Notes: generated from the sequence alone by a model not told the origin. 64,000 bases of DNA from Macrobrachium rosenbergii (GCF_040412425.1 NC_089742.1:80599125-80663124), one strand, 5' to 3'. Positions 41,300-56,883 are shown, counted from the stretch's first letter. Translations and numbers: made by a program.

Positions 41300-42415
41300 G
41301 GAGAAGTATGCTACAGCCCTATTGCATAATAATTAGTTGACTAAATCTAATAATTCCTATATGCCACTTTATATAGTGCAATAATATCAAGTCTAGATCA
41401 GATATTGAAAGAATAAATGCTTCGTTCACTAGGAAATGAAATATATGTTAGAAATAATACATTCCTAATAAAGTTTAGCCTCCATATCTAACGAAGGTTA
41501 TTTTTAGAATGGAACAGAATCTCCTAGTAGAGTTTAACAAAAAAAATTGTTATAAAAAACTTGGGACACAAAATAATTACCATCCTCATTTAGGCTTTCT
41601 GAAGCAGATTTTGCTTACTCAGTTCATAGTCTGGAGTGATCAACGGAGGCATCTTTCGTCAGAAGAGATGGCAATGAAATTAAAAAAAAAAAAAGTCTGG
41701 TTAAAATAAAAAGGCTGATCAACAACTTAGAAACCTATCACATAACTATAAGTTCTAATAACTGAAGGATCAGTCATTTATAATTTGACTTCGTTTTAAC
41801 TCACCGACAATGAAGTCTGCAAGACGCCGCAACTTGAGTTTCAACCGGCCATACCAGTTCACTTCATAATATTTTTTTAGGGCATAAGTGATCAACAAGT
41901 TTCAGTTCTCTATTTCATACCTGCAGATTTCACAAGATACGATGGTTTCTGTACTTAATCAAGACGCAGTCAAAGTAGCTGCTGGCTGATACCAGTTTGT
42001 GTTAAATCTAAAATCACTTATATACATGGTATTAACGGATGCACCGTCGGACATGTTGGCACGATAGGTACATTTTCCGGGGAACCTTTCATCTGGACAA
42101 AAGCTGGCGCTAAGCAGTTATAAAAATATGCCTTGTCAATAAAAGCCTTCCAAGACCATAAGCGTTAAAACTTTGGTCAGCAAATATATCAACATCCTCT
42201 TCCCATATTCCAGTTGGTTATATCTGTCTCAGCAGAAAACAAAAAGCATGTAATTGTCGATATACTTTTCTTATATTGCCTATTAACTTTGGGCAACGAC
42301 AAAGCCATCACTGATTTCAAAATATAAAGTGATATTCGGTTGCCCTCAAGATTCTTAACGATGATGTAGGCGGTCTTTTTGCTGGCTGTAGGCTACACCT
42401 TCATAAAGTCCTTGA

Positions 42416-42417
<2 letters not shown>
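40943..42417. other. Unassigned non-coding sequence with a short (GA)n
   Basis: A GA array lies at 41270-41295. No recognisable gene; frames of 66-94 codons are unremarkable. Confidence 0.4.

Positions 42418-42474
<57 letters not shown>
42418..42474. repeat. (GA)n microsatellite
   Basis: About 28 units. Confidence 0.97.
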
Positions 42475-42476
<2 letters not shown>

Positions 42477-43057
42477 CTATAGTGAAAGGTATACAATCTA
42501 AATAGATAAGCGTAATACACCCACCATCTGAAACCGCAGAGGGGTGTCGAGTGGATATCGTTTGTTATTCTTCGGCCCAAATCTTGATGGGTGACGCCTC
42601 TGCGAGAATGGCTTTGGTTTATGGCGTCATCTACAAGGTCTTCTATTTGATTCGTTTGAAAGCCACAGTGAAAGGACGTGTAATATACTAGATGGGACAA
42701 ACCCATTTATAGTTTGTTTCTCCCTAGCATAGACGCAGAGGCAGAAACTCAGACCGGCACATACGAACATTTAATAATTTATACAGTGGCTCGTAAATCT
42801 ATATATTAATTTTACAGGGCAGCGTGAAATATATCTGTCAAACATAAAACAAATCATGGCGCTCTTCCCCTCGAGAGCCGATATCATATTTTTTTATGTC
42901 ATCCAATTTATCAAATTCCTCGAACATATGCACCTGTCAATTTGACTGATAAAATACCTTTCATATTTCACCATTATGTAACTATTGCAATAAAAATAGT
43001 GTTGCAAAATTCGTCAATGTTACTGAAAATGGAAAATGGTTGAGAAACACAACCAAG

Positions 43058-43059
<2 letters not shown>
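42475..43059. other. Unassigned non-coding sequence
   Basis: The 101-codon minus frame (42401-42706) includes a translated GA array and has no domain. Confidence 0.4.

Positions 43060-43111
<52 letters not shown>
43060..43111. repeat. (CT)n microsatellite
   Basis: About 26 units. Confidence 0.97.
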
Positions 43112-43115
<4 letters not shown>

Positions 43116-44035
43116 CTCTCGTTTTCTTATTGTTCTGTCATATTCCTTCCACCCGTACTTTACCTGACACACCTTCCTCCCTCCCCCTACTTCACAACCA
43201 CTACAAGAGGAGGTATCTATATCAGTGTCGCCTTGCAAGAAAAAAAAGTCTTCCTAGGAAATCGAGATATGCGAGCGATGGATCCCACCATTAGGATTAA
43301 TGAGCGCGTCGGAAGATTAAAACTCGGGCAGAACTCTCTCACAAATGAGTCAAGTTTTGACTCATAATTAAGAATAGTTAAACATTCATACGAGTAACTT
43401 TGACCGGATTCAATTTCCCTCAAGCCAGAAGTTGGAATAGGAACTGGAGGATTTCCGGATTTACACACGAACGAACTTACATGGATTCTCTCACAAGGCT
43501 TTATTTCAACCTTTCAGCTAACACGATATGGAAGAATTATTGAAAACCCTCTGGGGCAGGAATCGGGTGGCAAGCGCCACCGCAACTGGTTTTTTTATTG
43601 TGAGAAAACTGGCAAAAGGTTCAAAGGAAAATTTTGGCTCATAAAAAGGAGGGGGCAACCAGTGGAGGTCTGTAATGTAGTCTGTTTTTTTGGTACGGTA
43701 ATTGTTTTTGTTTTATAATATTTTCATGGAAATTTTTTACAGATATGTTATAATAATAATTTTAGAGCATTATTAGGATAAATATTTTAGGTTGTTTTCA
43801 CAAAAACATGCTTTAATTGCCGTATTTTCATTGTGTTCATAACACTATCTTATATATTTTGTGGTTGTGGCTGCTAAATGACAAAACATACTATAATGAT
43901 TTTTGCATATATATATAAATATATAAAATGAGGTATGATTCATAGAAATCGTTTGGCTGGTTTTTCTTTTATAAGTTTTCATATTGGCAAACTTTAAATG
44001 CGTTTTTATCATTTTTTAAAAACGGCGCTACCTAT

Positions 44036-44038
<3 letters not shown>
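43112..44038. other. Unassigned non-coding sequence
   Basis: Nothing recognised; AT-rich from 43680. Confidence 0.4.
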
Positions 44039-44117
<79 letters not shown>

Positions 44118-44141
44118 ATATATATAATATACATATATGTA

Positions 44142-44198
<57 letters not shown>
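44039..44198. repeat. (AT)n(GT)n ... (AT)n compound microsatellite
   Basis: AT (44039-44097), GT (44098-44117), a TATACATATATG mix, AT (44150-44198). Confidence 0.97.
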
Positions 44199-44202
<4 letters not shown>

Positions 44203-44314
44203 CAGGAAAGGAAATATAAAGCTAGCCCTAAAAGTAATAAAAGCCATAAAGAAAACACTTGAGGGAAAAGGTCACGGCACTAAAGATGAGAATCTGAAGA
44301 GGGACGGTACCAGC

Positions 44315-44317
<3 letters not shown>

Positions 44318-44379
<62 letters not shown>
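44318..44379. repeat. (GA)n microsatellite
   Basis: About 31 units. Confidence 0.97.
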
Positions 44380-44381
<2 letters not shown>

Positions 44382-45339
44382 TGTCAGAGCCATTCTTAGC
44401 GACCCCCGAGGAATCCAAGAGTTAAATTACACCTCTTTTGACATCGACCAGTCCGTCTCTGCTTCAACTGTTGATTCGGCAAAGACGAGGCAGAATCCGT
44501 GGCGTTTTCATCCCGTCTTTCTGCGCCCTGTCTTCCATTTCCTCTCTACGCTGATTGGACGAATTTGAAAATTAAAATGAAAATTTTTGCAAGTGTTCAG
44601 CGAGATTTCAACTCTGCCAATTACCTCCTGTTTTTACTCTGCATTGATCGGTCAAAAAATACTGCAATACAAATATTAAATCTGAAAGTGAAACGGTTAA
44701 TCAGCTTTACACAAAAATGAGATTTTGAGCTGAACAGTTTATTATATTCATTTCAACATAGAATTTATTTTTCATTGATCTTGCACCTATTTAATACGGT
44801 GAGACCAAAATGACCACAAATAGTGAAAAACCTAAAGCAATAAACTACGTTAGTGAGGTTCTACGTGTTTCTCAATTGGCTGGGTGGGGAAGGGAGAGGG
44901 ATGATGGGGGGGGAGGAGGGCAATCCTCTCAGGTAAGACGGCTATGTCTTAGGTGAGGTTACGTTACATTGGTTGTGTTTTGGGTGTATTCCTGGTGCAG
45001 ATATTTGCTTTTTATGAATTTTCTAGTCATAGCTGTTTATTGCTGTCCTATAGAAACCATATATTGCATATGAGCTTTTGAAGTAGGTTATACAGCACAT
45101 TGGATTCTTTACAATTATCCATTTTCAAGAAACTTAAGCAATAATATCTTCTGTAAATTCCGATATTTTGATTATAACAATCATTCTTATCATTAATTTC
45201 GCATACATGCATTAATTGAAAATATTCAATGACGATGTACGGTATGCCTCTGGCTTTAAAATGTGTTTACTCACAGTTTTTGAACTGAAATTAATAATGA
45301 ACTGAGGAGATGGAAAACGCCAGGTTATTGGGGAATCAC
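44380..45339. other. Unassigned non-coding sequence
   Basis: A G-rich tract lies at 44885-44925; nothing else recognised. Confidence 0.4.
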
Positions 45340-46545
45340 TGAATGGATTATTTTAGCAAAAACTAAAATGACACGCTCTATACTAATCAGACTGCGTTGC
45401 AAAATATGGAATGGAGAAACAAAGCCTGATGACAGGGAATTGGAAGTCATACCAATGATAAGGAATGTGACCTGAACGGATGTGGCAACTACAGAGGCAC
45501 TGTGCTTACGTTGGTCACGCTGAAAATGTTCAGAGTGGCTATTCTCAATAGGATGTAGAAAGAAAGTGATAAAACCATTGGAGGTGAGCATTTGTGTTAA
45601 GATACACTGTTCTGCTGTGTATAAAATGTTAAATTCTCCATCCTATGACTTTTGTTGATTACGAGAATGCATTTAACAGCGTCTACTGAATGGAAGATTG
45701 GGTCGATATGACAATACCTTTACGTACGTAAAGCTTATCGAGATTCTCCATGAACGAAATACATGCAAAGTTAATGTTGATGGGGTCCATCAAGTGAACT
45801 TTTCTTAAATACTGTAGCTGGGTGCTACAAAAGAAAGTTATTTTACTTCGCTGTCTGCCTTTCTGATAGAGAAGGTTTAAACTGGAGTAACTACAGATTC
45901 CTCACCAAATTAGAATATTAATACGATGCTTAACAGAGTGTATCGTATATCTAGAGAAATGGGACTCAAAACAGAAGTGATAAAGACAGAGTATGAAAAA
46001 TGGGACGAAATAACATCAGAGGCCAAAGGGATTAATTCGACTAAATCTTTCAAATATTCTTGAGCTGAAATTTAGGAAAGTCTAAAAAAGACAAAACAAA
46101 CACTGGGCAGGATGAATAAGATTTGGAGATCAAACAGACTGAAACTGCACACGAAAGTAAGATTATGCCTAAGTCTAGTACGATATGTGTTACTATACCG
46201 ACATGAATGAAGACACGACGAGGACACTTTATCCAAGTGATTTTGTAGATTTGAGAATAAAGCTTCAACAAGAATACTCGGAGTCAGATGGCAAGACAGA
46301 GTTAGAAATGATACAGACGAGAAATTACGGAAGTGCCACATGCAGATGAGATGATGAAAGGGAGACGGATATGGCTTGAACATGCCCTTCGCACAACCCT
46401 TGGAAGAAATAGTGCATGACATTCTCAGCTATGCTCCTTTGGGCACCTGGAAAGGTGGAACACCCTCAACTACTTGGATGAGAACTATGAGAAGGGAGGC
46501 TGGAGACGAGTGAGGATTAGTGGAAGATAAAGCACAGGAGAATCT
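45340..46545 (+). pseudogene. LINE reverse-transcriptase relic B
   Basis: Recognisable blocks in order, scattered over frames: LNGCGNYRGTVLT (about 45475-45515), TFVDYENAFNSVY-stop (45649-45690), LIEILHERNTCKVNVDGV (about 45730-45785), LGLKTEVIKTEYE (45960s), GRMNKIWRSNRLKLHTKVRL (46106-46165), RILGVRWQDRVRND (46278-46318) and a GTWKGGTPSTTWMRTMRREA end (46450-46500). These are the RT and C-terminal blocks of an RTE/L2-like non-LTR element (clade uncertain). Many stops and frameshifts. Same family as relic A. Confidence 0.8.
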
Positions 46546-47497
46546 TGAGTGGAAGACGCGGTGACGCTGATGGCGACCTTCAGCTATTTGTATTCTTACA
46601 CAACAAATCTAGAAAAACTGGTCATTATAAAATTCATCTATACGTTAATTATAATTATATGATGGCATTTGATCTGCATAATCATACTAATCTATTTCTC
46701 ATACAAAAACTGATACCGAATAATCGCTCAATTGCTTTAAATCGTACGGGGAAAAAAGATTTTATACACTCTTAAATTTCAAGTGTAAAATACATAATAA
46801 CACACCAGAACATCCTAAGACGACCACAACAAAACATCTTGTAAGAATGAAGTGGGCAAAGGCGCAAAAGGTGCATTTCTTGAACAAGGAAAACACCAAC
46901 TTATCTCTTGCGATATCAGCGTCCTACAGAGACAGCTTATATAGCAAAAGGCTGGTCGGATGTTTTGTAAATCTTTACCGTTTCAGTCGACGTTGAGTCT
47001 GATAAAGGGAGGGGCCTTGAAATCTAGAAACAGTACAAGAGAAATAAAAAGAAAAAAGCTTATTTCTGGAGCAAAATTATGATAAATTCCCGATAACAGC
47101 ACGATAAAAATACGAGAAAAGAAGATACTTAAAAACAGCTAATATACACAGAAACCAAACAAACTCTGAAGTCAAGTACAACATTGTGACAAACTCGCGA
47201 CAGAAACAAACGGTCAAAACACGGTGTGGAGATAAAAGGCGATGCGGAGATCTGCCAAATTTTCTGGTAAACAAGTGTCTGGCAGAATTCCTATAAAGGT
47301 GCGTCAGCAAGGAAATAAAAATTCACTTTAAATGCGACGGGAATACCAGTTTGCAGAGGGAACACAGCCTTTAAATTCAGAAAGATTACGACTTGGCGAA
47401 GAAAAATAGAGAGAAAAACGTTAAAAATGGTTAGAAATGGCAGGGAAATAATTCGACATAAATTTCATCCGTAAACTTTAATGTTCTAGGCAGCTTA
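46546..47497. other. Unassigned non-coding sequence
   Basis: Nothing recognised. Confidence 0.4.

Positions 47498-47555
<58 letters not shown>
47498..47555. repeat. (AAT)n microsatellite
   Basis: About 19 units. Confidence 0.97.
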
Positions 47556-48573
47556 GACAAAGACCAATTAGTGAAATTGTTTCTGACGATGATAGCATGA
47601 GATAACGTCAGCTGTGAATATTATGTAAATAATTTGTGTGTGAAAATGTCCACGAAGCAGACAGAAATAAAAACACAAATTTCACTAAAGGACCCCTTTT
47701 TTTAATATTAACTGGAACGTGATTGTGCGCAAATTTCTGTCAGTAATAACATCATTATCATTGATTTCTTTATGGAGGCCATCCTTGTCATCAGAGTTCT
47801 GTCCCACGAAAGGAAAACGGTTTAAGAAAATTTCTGGAAAAAATCTCTGTGAATCTATTGACCTGAGCAGTCGACTTGTGTACCTGGTGGGTATTCGGCT
47901 ATGGTAGGTCTCAGCCACAGGGAAAAACCCATCGGACTAAAACAATCCTATAAAATAATAATTACTGAAAAAAACAAACTTCCGCGGAGAAAAATTGCAC
48001 ATGGGGGAAAAAAAGGGGGTGTAAAACTGCCATTCGAAGATAAATTCGGTAATATCCAAATGAAAATCATTTTAAAGAAATTAACAGCACAAGCAAAAGT
48101 ATAAACACAAACGAAAAGAAGTTAGGATATAAAGTTAGGACAGTCTAGTCCAAGCGATCTTAGTGCTTCAAAGAGGCGATATGACAAAACACTGACGTGA
48201 ACGCTATTCCACAGTTTTGCAGTATAGGAAATGGAAGACACCTGGTACTTGACATTGTGACATCTTATCGTAATAAGGTTTGTGATGATCTGCAAAACCA
48301 TTATTGCAGTCCTCAAAGGAACAGCTGGTTTCTCCGACTCAAATCAAGTTTACTGAACAATACAATGCAGGACATTATGACGATAATCTAAGCATAATTA
48401 CCACTAACGGAATAAGGTAGACTACAACCTTGGCTATTTTTCTCCGGAAGATGCAAGTTAAAAAAAAGTTCTTATCGAGGCAAGACAACAGTATCGGTAT
48501 AACTGTTTAACCCTCCTTACAGACATTTATGTTCGTCACAAAGTCAAAACCCAAAATCCTTACAAAATAACCG
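47556..48573. other. Unassigned sequence, possible LINE 3' remnant on minus strand
   Basis: The minus frame at 48122-48316 contains VSSISYTAKLWNSVHVSVLS, which resembles the F-P-A--LWNSLP motif near the C-terminus of CR1/L2-type LINE proteins. This single motif is all I can point to. Confidence 0.3.
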
Positions 48574-48784
<211 letters not shown>

Positions 48785-50533
48785 TGTAGGTATGAATATA
48801 TATAAAACTAAGAGGTCTAACGCCCAGAGAGTAAATAAGAAATTAACAGCTGTCGGGATAAAGAGCAGGTTTTTTACTTCAGATATCACTCACAACAAAC
48901 ACTACAGTGACCGGTTAGCCCGGTCTGAATGGACCTTGTTTTCCATCATTATTGGCGAGAATAATTATCAGTTGATATCGACTGATAATACACAGAACTG
49001 GTAAAATACAAGAACTCAAATCAAAGCAAATCTTGTGTTCAAGGTCATCCTATGCCAGCATATAAGTGAATAATTAACTGATCCACATACAGTACACAAT
49101 ACCCTCTGACAGTGATATCATGATCGCTGATGAAAGGGATGGACAACAACAAAGAAATCCAGCACACCAACCATCAAGCAATGACGAAAATATCCCAAGG
49201 TCTGTAGCGTTATATGCCATCAGCAAGTGACCATCAAAAGGGCGTGTTAGCTTTTGTGGGCGTCGCCCTAGGAAACTGCCTGTTTGGGCGTCAGCTAATT
49301 TGAAGCGAAAACTGAGCAGTCGAGTTTTTGCACCTTATTCCGCTAAGCTCAAATGCGCCACTTTCATTGGCTGAATGATTTGGTGATCAACCAATCGTTT
49401 ACCTTCTGACCTCCGAGGAGGGAGGGAAAATGGGTTGACGGACCGTGAGAGTTGCTGTCCGGTTTAATGAGAAAATGTGCATGTTGACGGGATCTATCAA
49501 ATTCTGTGCAAAGAAATAGCATGAAATAGAAGGTAGTCGGAATACTTCACAGTTTGAGGTAATATTAATAATAATAACAGTAATTATCGTAAGAACAGCC
49601 ACAAAAGTAACAATGAGTTCACATTTGTCGTATCAACAATTAACGAGAGATGTTGAAAAATCATTATCTCCCTTATGACTTTAGATAGTACTACACCAAA
49701 TGAAGTACGGCATAGTTCAAAATTATCACTAAAAAATACAGTCTTTGCCAAATGAATTATGTAATCACCCAAACCCATCGATAAACGTCAAGAACAAAAC
49801 TAAAAAATAAGGCATTCTTATCACTCCATCCAAGGCGTTTACCGTGATAGTTACTGGTTGGAGTACAAATGCAAACAAACACAAATTTCCAAACACATGA
49901 TACTCTATCACGCCTACTGAATTCTTCCTCAGTCATTCAAGGTCAGTCTGCCTTGGAGGAGAACCCACTCGCGCGCACTTTCACTCCTGAAAACGAAAAG
50001 GAAGAATTGCACACCAAGACCTTCCAGACCCCTCCCCCCTCTCCCCCAACTCCCTCCATACCCTCACTCATGGGCTTCCTGACCCATCTCCTTCCAAGAA
50101 ATTCGTTTGCCCATTTATTCAGCATACCCTGCTTCCACGACCAAAGGAGATTATAAATCTCAAATATAACCATACACCGAACCGGCCTTAGAGTCACCAA
50201 CGCCGACACCATTCCAGGCGTCTCCAAGAGTCGATATAAAACCCTTCAGCACCTAACACAGCCCCCCCCGCCCCCTCCCTGAAAATTTCTCTCCCGCCTT
50301 CGCCCACCACCTAGCAAAGGGTCCCAACATCATATCAAGTATTGGGAAGAAGAGAATCCTCATTTACTATTATCATCGTGGTTTTTTTTTCATCTGAATA
50401 TTTTCTTTAACCGAAGTCTCGGAAGGTTGTGCCCGTAAGAGGTTGCGGTCTTTTCTCGTATTACCGGAGGGAGAAGGTAAAGTATAATATCACTCCTTCG
50501 GGTGATTCATAGTTTTTATGAGAAAATTGTCTT

Positions 50534-50536
<3 letters not shown>
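48785..50536. other. Unassigned non-coding sequence
   Basis: A small hairpin ATTATCAGT/ACTGATAAT lies at about 48965-48990. C-rich tracts at 50028-50060 and 50264-50300. Overlapping 94-95 codon frames on opposite strands (49869-50227) match nothing. Confidence 0.4.

Positions 50537-50586
<50 letters not shown>
50537..50586. repeat. (GA)n microsatellite
   Basis: About 25 units. Confidence 0.97.
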
Positions 50587-50588
<2 letters not shown>

Positions 50589-50743
50589 GGGGGAGGAAGT
50601 TTTACTCAACAATGGTAGCTTGAAATTATGTTCAAACGTAAATGAGCTACGATGAGAGACATAAAAGGCAATAGCAAATATCAAACACAGTACACTAAAA
50701 AGTAATGTTAGTAAAATGTTCTAAGTGATGCTAAAGAATGAAA

Positions 50744-50745
<2 letters not shown>

Positions 50746-50813
<68 letters not shown>
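50746..50813. repeat. (CT)n microsatellite
   Basis: About 33 units; the strand complement of the GA array 160 bp upstream, so the pair could form an intrastrand stem. Confidence 0.97.
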
Positions 50814-51631
<818 letters not shown>

Positions 51632-51639
51632 CTGTACAT

Positions 51640-51897
<258 letters not shown>

Positions 51898-52731
51898 ACT
51901 ACAGATGCACACTCTCAGGGTAAATTAAACCAAGAATGAATGAAATAAAAATAAAGGAAAAGAAGCCACTCATCCTTCTCAAAAGATTACTTCATATAGC
52001 AGATTATTTTTTCATATTTAATGTAATTTACAAAAAGCGTTGGATAGAGTGCATTGTACTCCTTTCGCCATCGACATCTTAAGCAATGTTAACGAAAAGA
52101 GGCCTTATATTAAAATAGTTTGAATTTCTCCAATAAAATAAATCTAAGAATGTTGAATATTCAATAAATATAAAACATGTTGACATTTATGCCTTTAATG
52201 AACCATACATCAAACAAGGCAGCAGCAGTAAACATGATAAAAACAAAAACACGGAAATTGTACACCAACAATGAATTAAAATACGTAAAACGATTGCAAA
52301 CAGTTCCCCTGAATCCCAGTTTTGCTTCCCCAAAATTTCAAGGCTGAAAAAAACGACATTCAGCCATGATTGCATATTCGAGACACCATACTTAATCCAA
52401 TGAACACGGACATGATAGCAGTTGAATAATTATGGGAGGAGACTCCATAATGTTTATCTTACTCCACTGAACACGGGCATGATAGCAATTGAGCAACTAT
52501 GGGAGATTAAGAGGCAATTAAGGTGGTAGGGATTCAAGGCTACTAAGACGGATAAAAATACAAATTTGCGCGATGCAAAGAGATGATAAATACTCCGGAC
52601 AAAGGGGTCAACAAATGCATCGCAAAACACAATAACAGACAAACCTCTACATAAAGATTAAAAGAAATGTAACCGAAATTGACTCCAATCAGGGAAGCGA
52701 CTCAGATATCGTGGCAATTAAAAGCAGGAAC

Positions 52732-52738
<7 letters not shown>
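51898..52738. other. Unassigned sequence with a 67-bp tandem duplication
   Basis: The duplication is at 52391-52507; otherwise nothing recognised. Confidence 0.45.
52391..52507. repeat. Tandem duplication, 67-bp period
   Basis: CTTAATCCAATGAACACGGA (52391) and CTTACTCCACTGAACACGGG (52458) start two units that both continue CATGATAGCA-TTGA--AA and TATGGGAG. Confidence 0.85.

Positions 52739-52794
<56 letters not shown>
52739..52794. repeat. (GA)n microsatellite
   Basis: About 28 units. Confidence 0.97.
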
Positions 52795-52796
<2 letters not shown>

Positions 52797-53197
52797 ATTT
52801 TTCCATGTGCAAGAGACTCTTTGTCTTTCCTTAAAAGTAAGGTCCGAAAAGTGGTTGAAGTGAATAGGCTTCACGAGCGTCGAAGGGCCACGAGAGAAAC
52901 AGGTTCTTCTCGGAGGCTTTGAAAAAGTTGCGCTGATGAAAGTGACGATCACGAACGAGTACCTTATGGAAAAGGGAGGGTCAGCCATAAGGAATGAAAA
53001 GTGAAGAGAAGTGACAATGACTCCTTTTCTCTCAACATAATACTACAAATAAAAGCCTATTTATCGGAAAATGGAATCAATGCAAAAGTGTAAAGTGCGA
53101 AATGTATCAAAATAAAAATGTTATATACAACCTAATACAAGAATAGAAAATGATAAAACCAAAGATTTCCATACAGTATATCCTCCATGGAATTTTC

Positions 53198-53204
<7 letters not shown>
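52795..53204. other. Unassigned non-coding sequence
   Basis: Nothing recognised. Confidence 0.4.

Positions 53205-53262
<58 letters not shown>
53205..53262. repeat. (GA)n microsatellite
   Basis: About 29 units. Confidence 0.97.
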
Positions 53263-53265
<3 letters not shown>

Positions 53266-53361
53266 GCAAGTGAATTACTTCACTTCAGTGAACTGAGTGG
53301 TGCCTCGTTGAGGCCCTCCCGTTTTGATGGTGTAAATTTCGATGGAACAATGAACACTAAC

Positions 53362-53363
<2 letters not shown>

Positions 53364-53424
<61 letters not shown>
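53364..53424. repeat. (CT)n microsatellite
   Basis: About 30 units, 100 bp after a GA array. Confidence 0.97.
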
Positions 53425-53428
<4 letters not shown>

Positions 53429-53524
53429 CGACTCACAGCGACCGACTAATAACTAGGTCCCTAATTTCCTGCTTAGGTCAACAGGGGCGTATTGGATTTT
53501 AGAGAACACTCCAATTCGTCCCTT

Positions 53525-53597
53525 CTCGTGCGGTTCGAGTCAACCACAGGGTCCCTCACATTGTGAGCAGATCGCTTACCACTATGCCAAAAGTCAT
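53525..53597 (-). repeat. tRNA-like SINE head (degenerate)
   Basis: On the minus strand TGGCATAGTGGTAAGCGATC (A-box-like, complement of about 53570-53589) is followed 44 bases later by GGTTGACTCGAACC at the B-box position. The acceptor stem is not visible. Confidence 0.5.
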
Positions 53598-53624
53598 GGA
53601 GAGTTTACTACAAACCCTACAGAT

Positions 53625-53625
<1 letters not shown>

Positions 53626-53686
<61 letters not shown>
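53626..53686. repeat. (GA)n microsatellite
   Basis: About 30 units. Confidence 0.97.
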
Positions 53687-53687
<1 letters not shown>

Positions 53688-54138
53688 ATCAAATATAGCA
53701 GAGAAAAATACGATTAGTTTTACGACCTGGATACAAAAGGTCAGAGGTGATCCCCTCCACGAAAAGCGAAACCTGTTGAGGAAAATAAAACCACACCAAT
53801 TCCTTTTTTTTTTCTCTGATAGTAATTCAAACTTTGTAAGTCCTTAAAAACCTTGGCAATCCTAAGGAAGAAGAGTAACCCCCAAAAAATAGGTATATAG
53901 AAAATTATAAGAATCTCTGAAAAATAAGAAGCTAAAAAAATGCTACTTATTATACACAATGGGAGTATATGAAATAAGCAAGCTGTCTACAATAAACTAT
54001 AAGCAGTAATCAAAGTATAGAAGTAATAGTGTTAAAAAACAAATAGCGTTTCCTCGTAGGCATTTCATATAATTTCCTGAATTATGCCAAACTGCTGGAT
54101 GAAAGAACAGTCTCGCTGCGGCTCTAACCAAGTTGTTG
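53687..54138. other. Unassigned non-coding sequence
   Basis: Nothing recognised. Confidence 0.4.
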
Positions 54139-54212
<74 letters not shown>

Positions 54213-54267
54213 TTGCGTGTCCGGCAAAAGTTTAAACTACTATCCCATTTTCTTTTACTTTTTTTTA

Positions 54268-54338
<71 letters not shown>
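54139..54338. repeat. (AAT)n and (GA)n microsatellites
   Basis: AAT (54139-54212, about 25 units) and GA (54275-54338, about 32 units) separated by 60 bp. Confidence 0.97.
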
Positions 54339-54341
<3 letters not shown>

Positions 54342-54487
54342 ATATCTAGTCTGCGGTAACCGGTAGCAATAAAGGAAGGTCGTGAATAAAAGAAACCCCA
54401 AAGTAGGATTTGGTGTATTAGAATCAGATTGAGAACGACAGGCCCTTCGCCATGGGTTCGGGTAAAATACAAGAAGATTACAATTGA

Positions 54488-54488
<1 letters not shown>

Positions 54489-54524
<36 letters not shown>
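54489..54524. repeat. (GA)n microsatellite
   Basis: About 18 units. Confidence 0.96.
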
Positions 54525-54527
<3 letters not shown>

Positions 54528-54770
54528 AAGTTGCAAGAGCGTGGCGGTAGTTGCAGGGTATTGCATCTGTTAATATCAGGGCAAAAATAGTTACAGTATT
54601 AGCATTAAACAACAGCATTACTAGCTGCAGTACTAATTCTAGGCAAATATACTTTTCCTGATACCACAATAATTAACTGCATTCAACAGCAAACGAGACT
54701 GTTATGTAAAATAATAAAATATTCTTTGATAACAGAAGTAATGCTAATGTCGTTTCTACGGTAAATGCTA

Positions 54771-54802
<32 letters not shown>

Positions 54803-55714
54803 ATTACTACCAATAGTAATGACAATAATAATAATATCAGCGCTAAAAGGAAATGTTTTCCAAGGCTTAAATGACAAAGACGGCGCAACTGGCGCCGTTC
54901 AGATCTTATTCAGTGGAGAACGTTTAGTTGCGCTATGGTCAGCCAACCATGAAATGGAATCCTAAAGACTCAATATGGAATGGAATGCAAAGAAATAAAA
55001 ACGTACTTTTATTACCAGTGTATACAATGGGTTAAATTGACCTTGAAAACTGTGAAAAAGAATTATCGATAGAGATGAAGGTGTGTGAGAATCGTAAAAT
55101 GACTACTGCTTATACTGCTGCTGCTTCACTCTCTTTCACGTACAATATATCAATCTCGCCTACGAGCGACCTTGAGCAAAATATACAGCCTATTTAACAC
55201 AAAAATCTTTATAAGACCGAATACGAATCTACTGTGTAGATAAATCCAAGATACAATCGTAAGTATGGATTTACTTTGACTAATCTACTTCCGTAATCTT
55301 GCTTTACAATGATCACGGTCACCGACGCCAGAAATATGTTTTAATTGGTAATGTCGCACAAGGAAGAGAGCGAGGGTATTATGCTTCTGGGCAGCAAAAT
55401 ACAGAGCCCGTGCCCTTCAAATCTGGGCAATTTGATGGGCAAAAGCCAGTTGGAGGAAGATAACAGAGCTGCTCCTTTTGACGCTCCTTGTATGGAGGCC
55501 GGCCTTCGAGACAGACGCCCACGGAGCCTTTGCTTGTTCTGTTCTGAAAACACCCAAACATAACATTCGTTCTCGTTTTGTCTCTAATCATGATTCTTAA
55601 CATTAAGAGATTTTGCCGACTTGGCCTAAATTATTATTTCTCTCTTTCTATATCTCACCTTCGCCCACATACATACAATTACTTTATATATTTTATATAT
55701 ATGTGTGTGTTTTT
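54525..55714. other. Unassigned sequence with a (GCT)n array
   Basis: A GCT trinucleotide array lies at 54772-54802. Overlapping frames at 55341-55603 on both strands match nothing. Otherwise featureless. Confidence 0.45.
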
Positions 55715-55793
55715 TTGTTTTTTTTGTGTGTATGTGAGATAAAGAAAGAAATATTTCTCTCTTTATCACATACACAGAAAAACATAAAAACAC

Positions 55794-55876
<83 letters not shown>

Positions 55877-55910
55877 TATGTTTTTGTGTGTATGTGAGAT
55901 AAAAGAGAAA
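55715..55910. repeat. Triplicated 38-bp unit around an (AT)n(GT)n array
   Basis: The unit TTTTGTGTGTATGTGAGATA-AGA-AGAAAT occurs directly at about 55715-55750, inverted at about 55748-55785 and directly again at about 55871-55908. The first two form a hairpin; the second and third bracket an AT (55799-55844) / GT (55845-55873) array as inverted repeats. Confidence 0.8.
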
Positions 55911-55920
55911 TACACACACA

Positions 55921-56729
<809 letters not shown>

Positions 56730-56883
56730 ACGAGCTTGTGCGGGCTTGAACCCGGCGCTGCTGTCTCCCCCACCCTCCTGTTCCCCTACCTACCCCGCCC
56801 CTACCCGGGGCGGACAAACCGGTTTGCTTTGGGTGGGTGGCTGTGCCATGTCTCCCCTACTGTCACCCAGGGGAGGATAAACA
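56730..56883. repeat. C-rich dispersed repeat, copy 2 (partner 11540-11745)
   Basis: Starts ACGAGCTTG, contains GAACCCGGCGCTGCTG, CTACCTACCCCGCCCC, CCCGGGGCGGACAAACCGGT and a second CCATGTCTCCCCTACTG sub-unit ending GGATAAACAAGA. On the minus strand CCGGGTTCAAGCCC fits a Pol III B box, so a SINE origin is possible. Confidence 0.65.

Noticed and set aside
50537..50813. GA and CT arrays as arms of one transposon
   Set aside because: Complementary simple repeats occur throughout the window; no unique flanking sequence is inverted.
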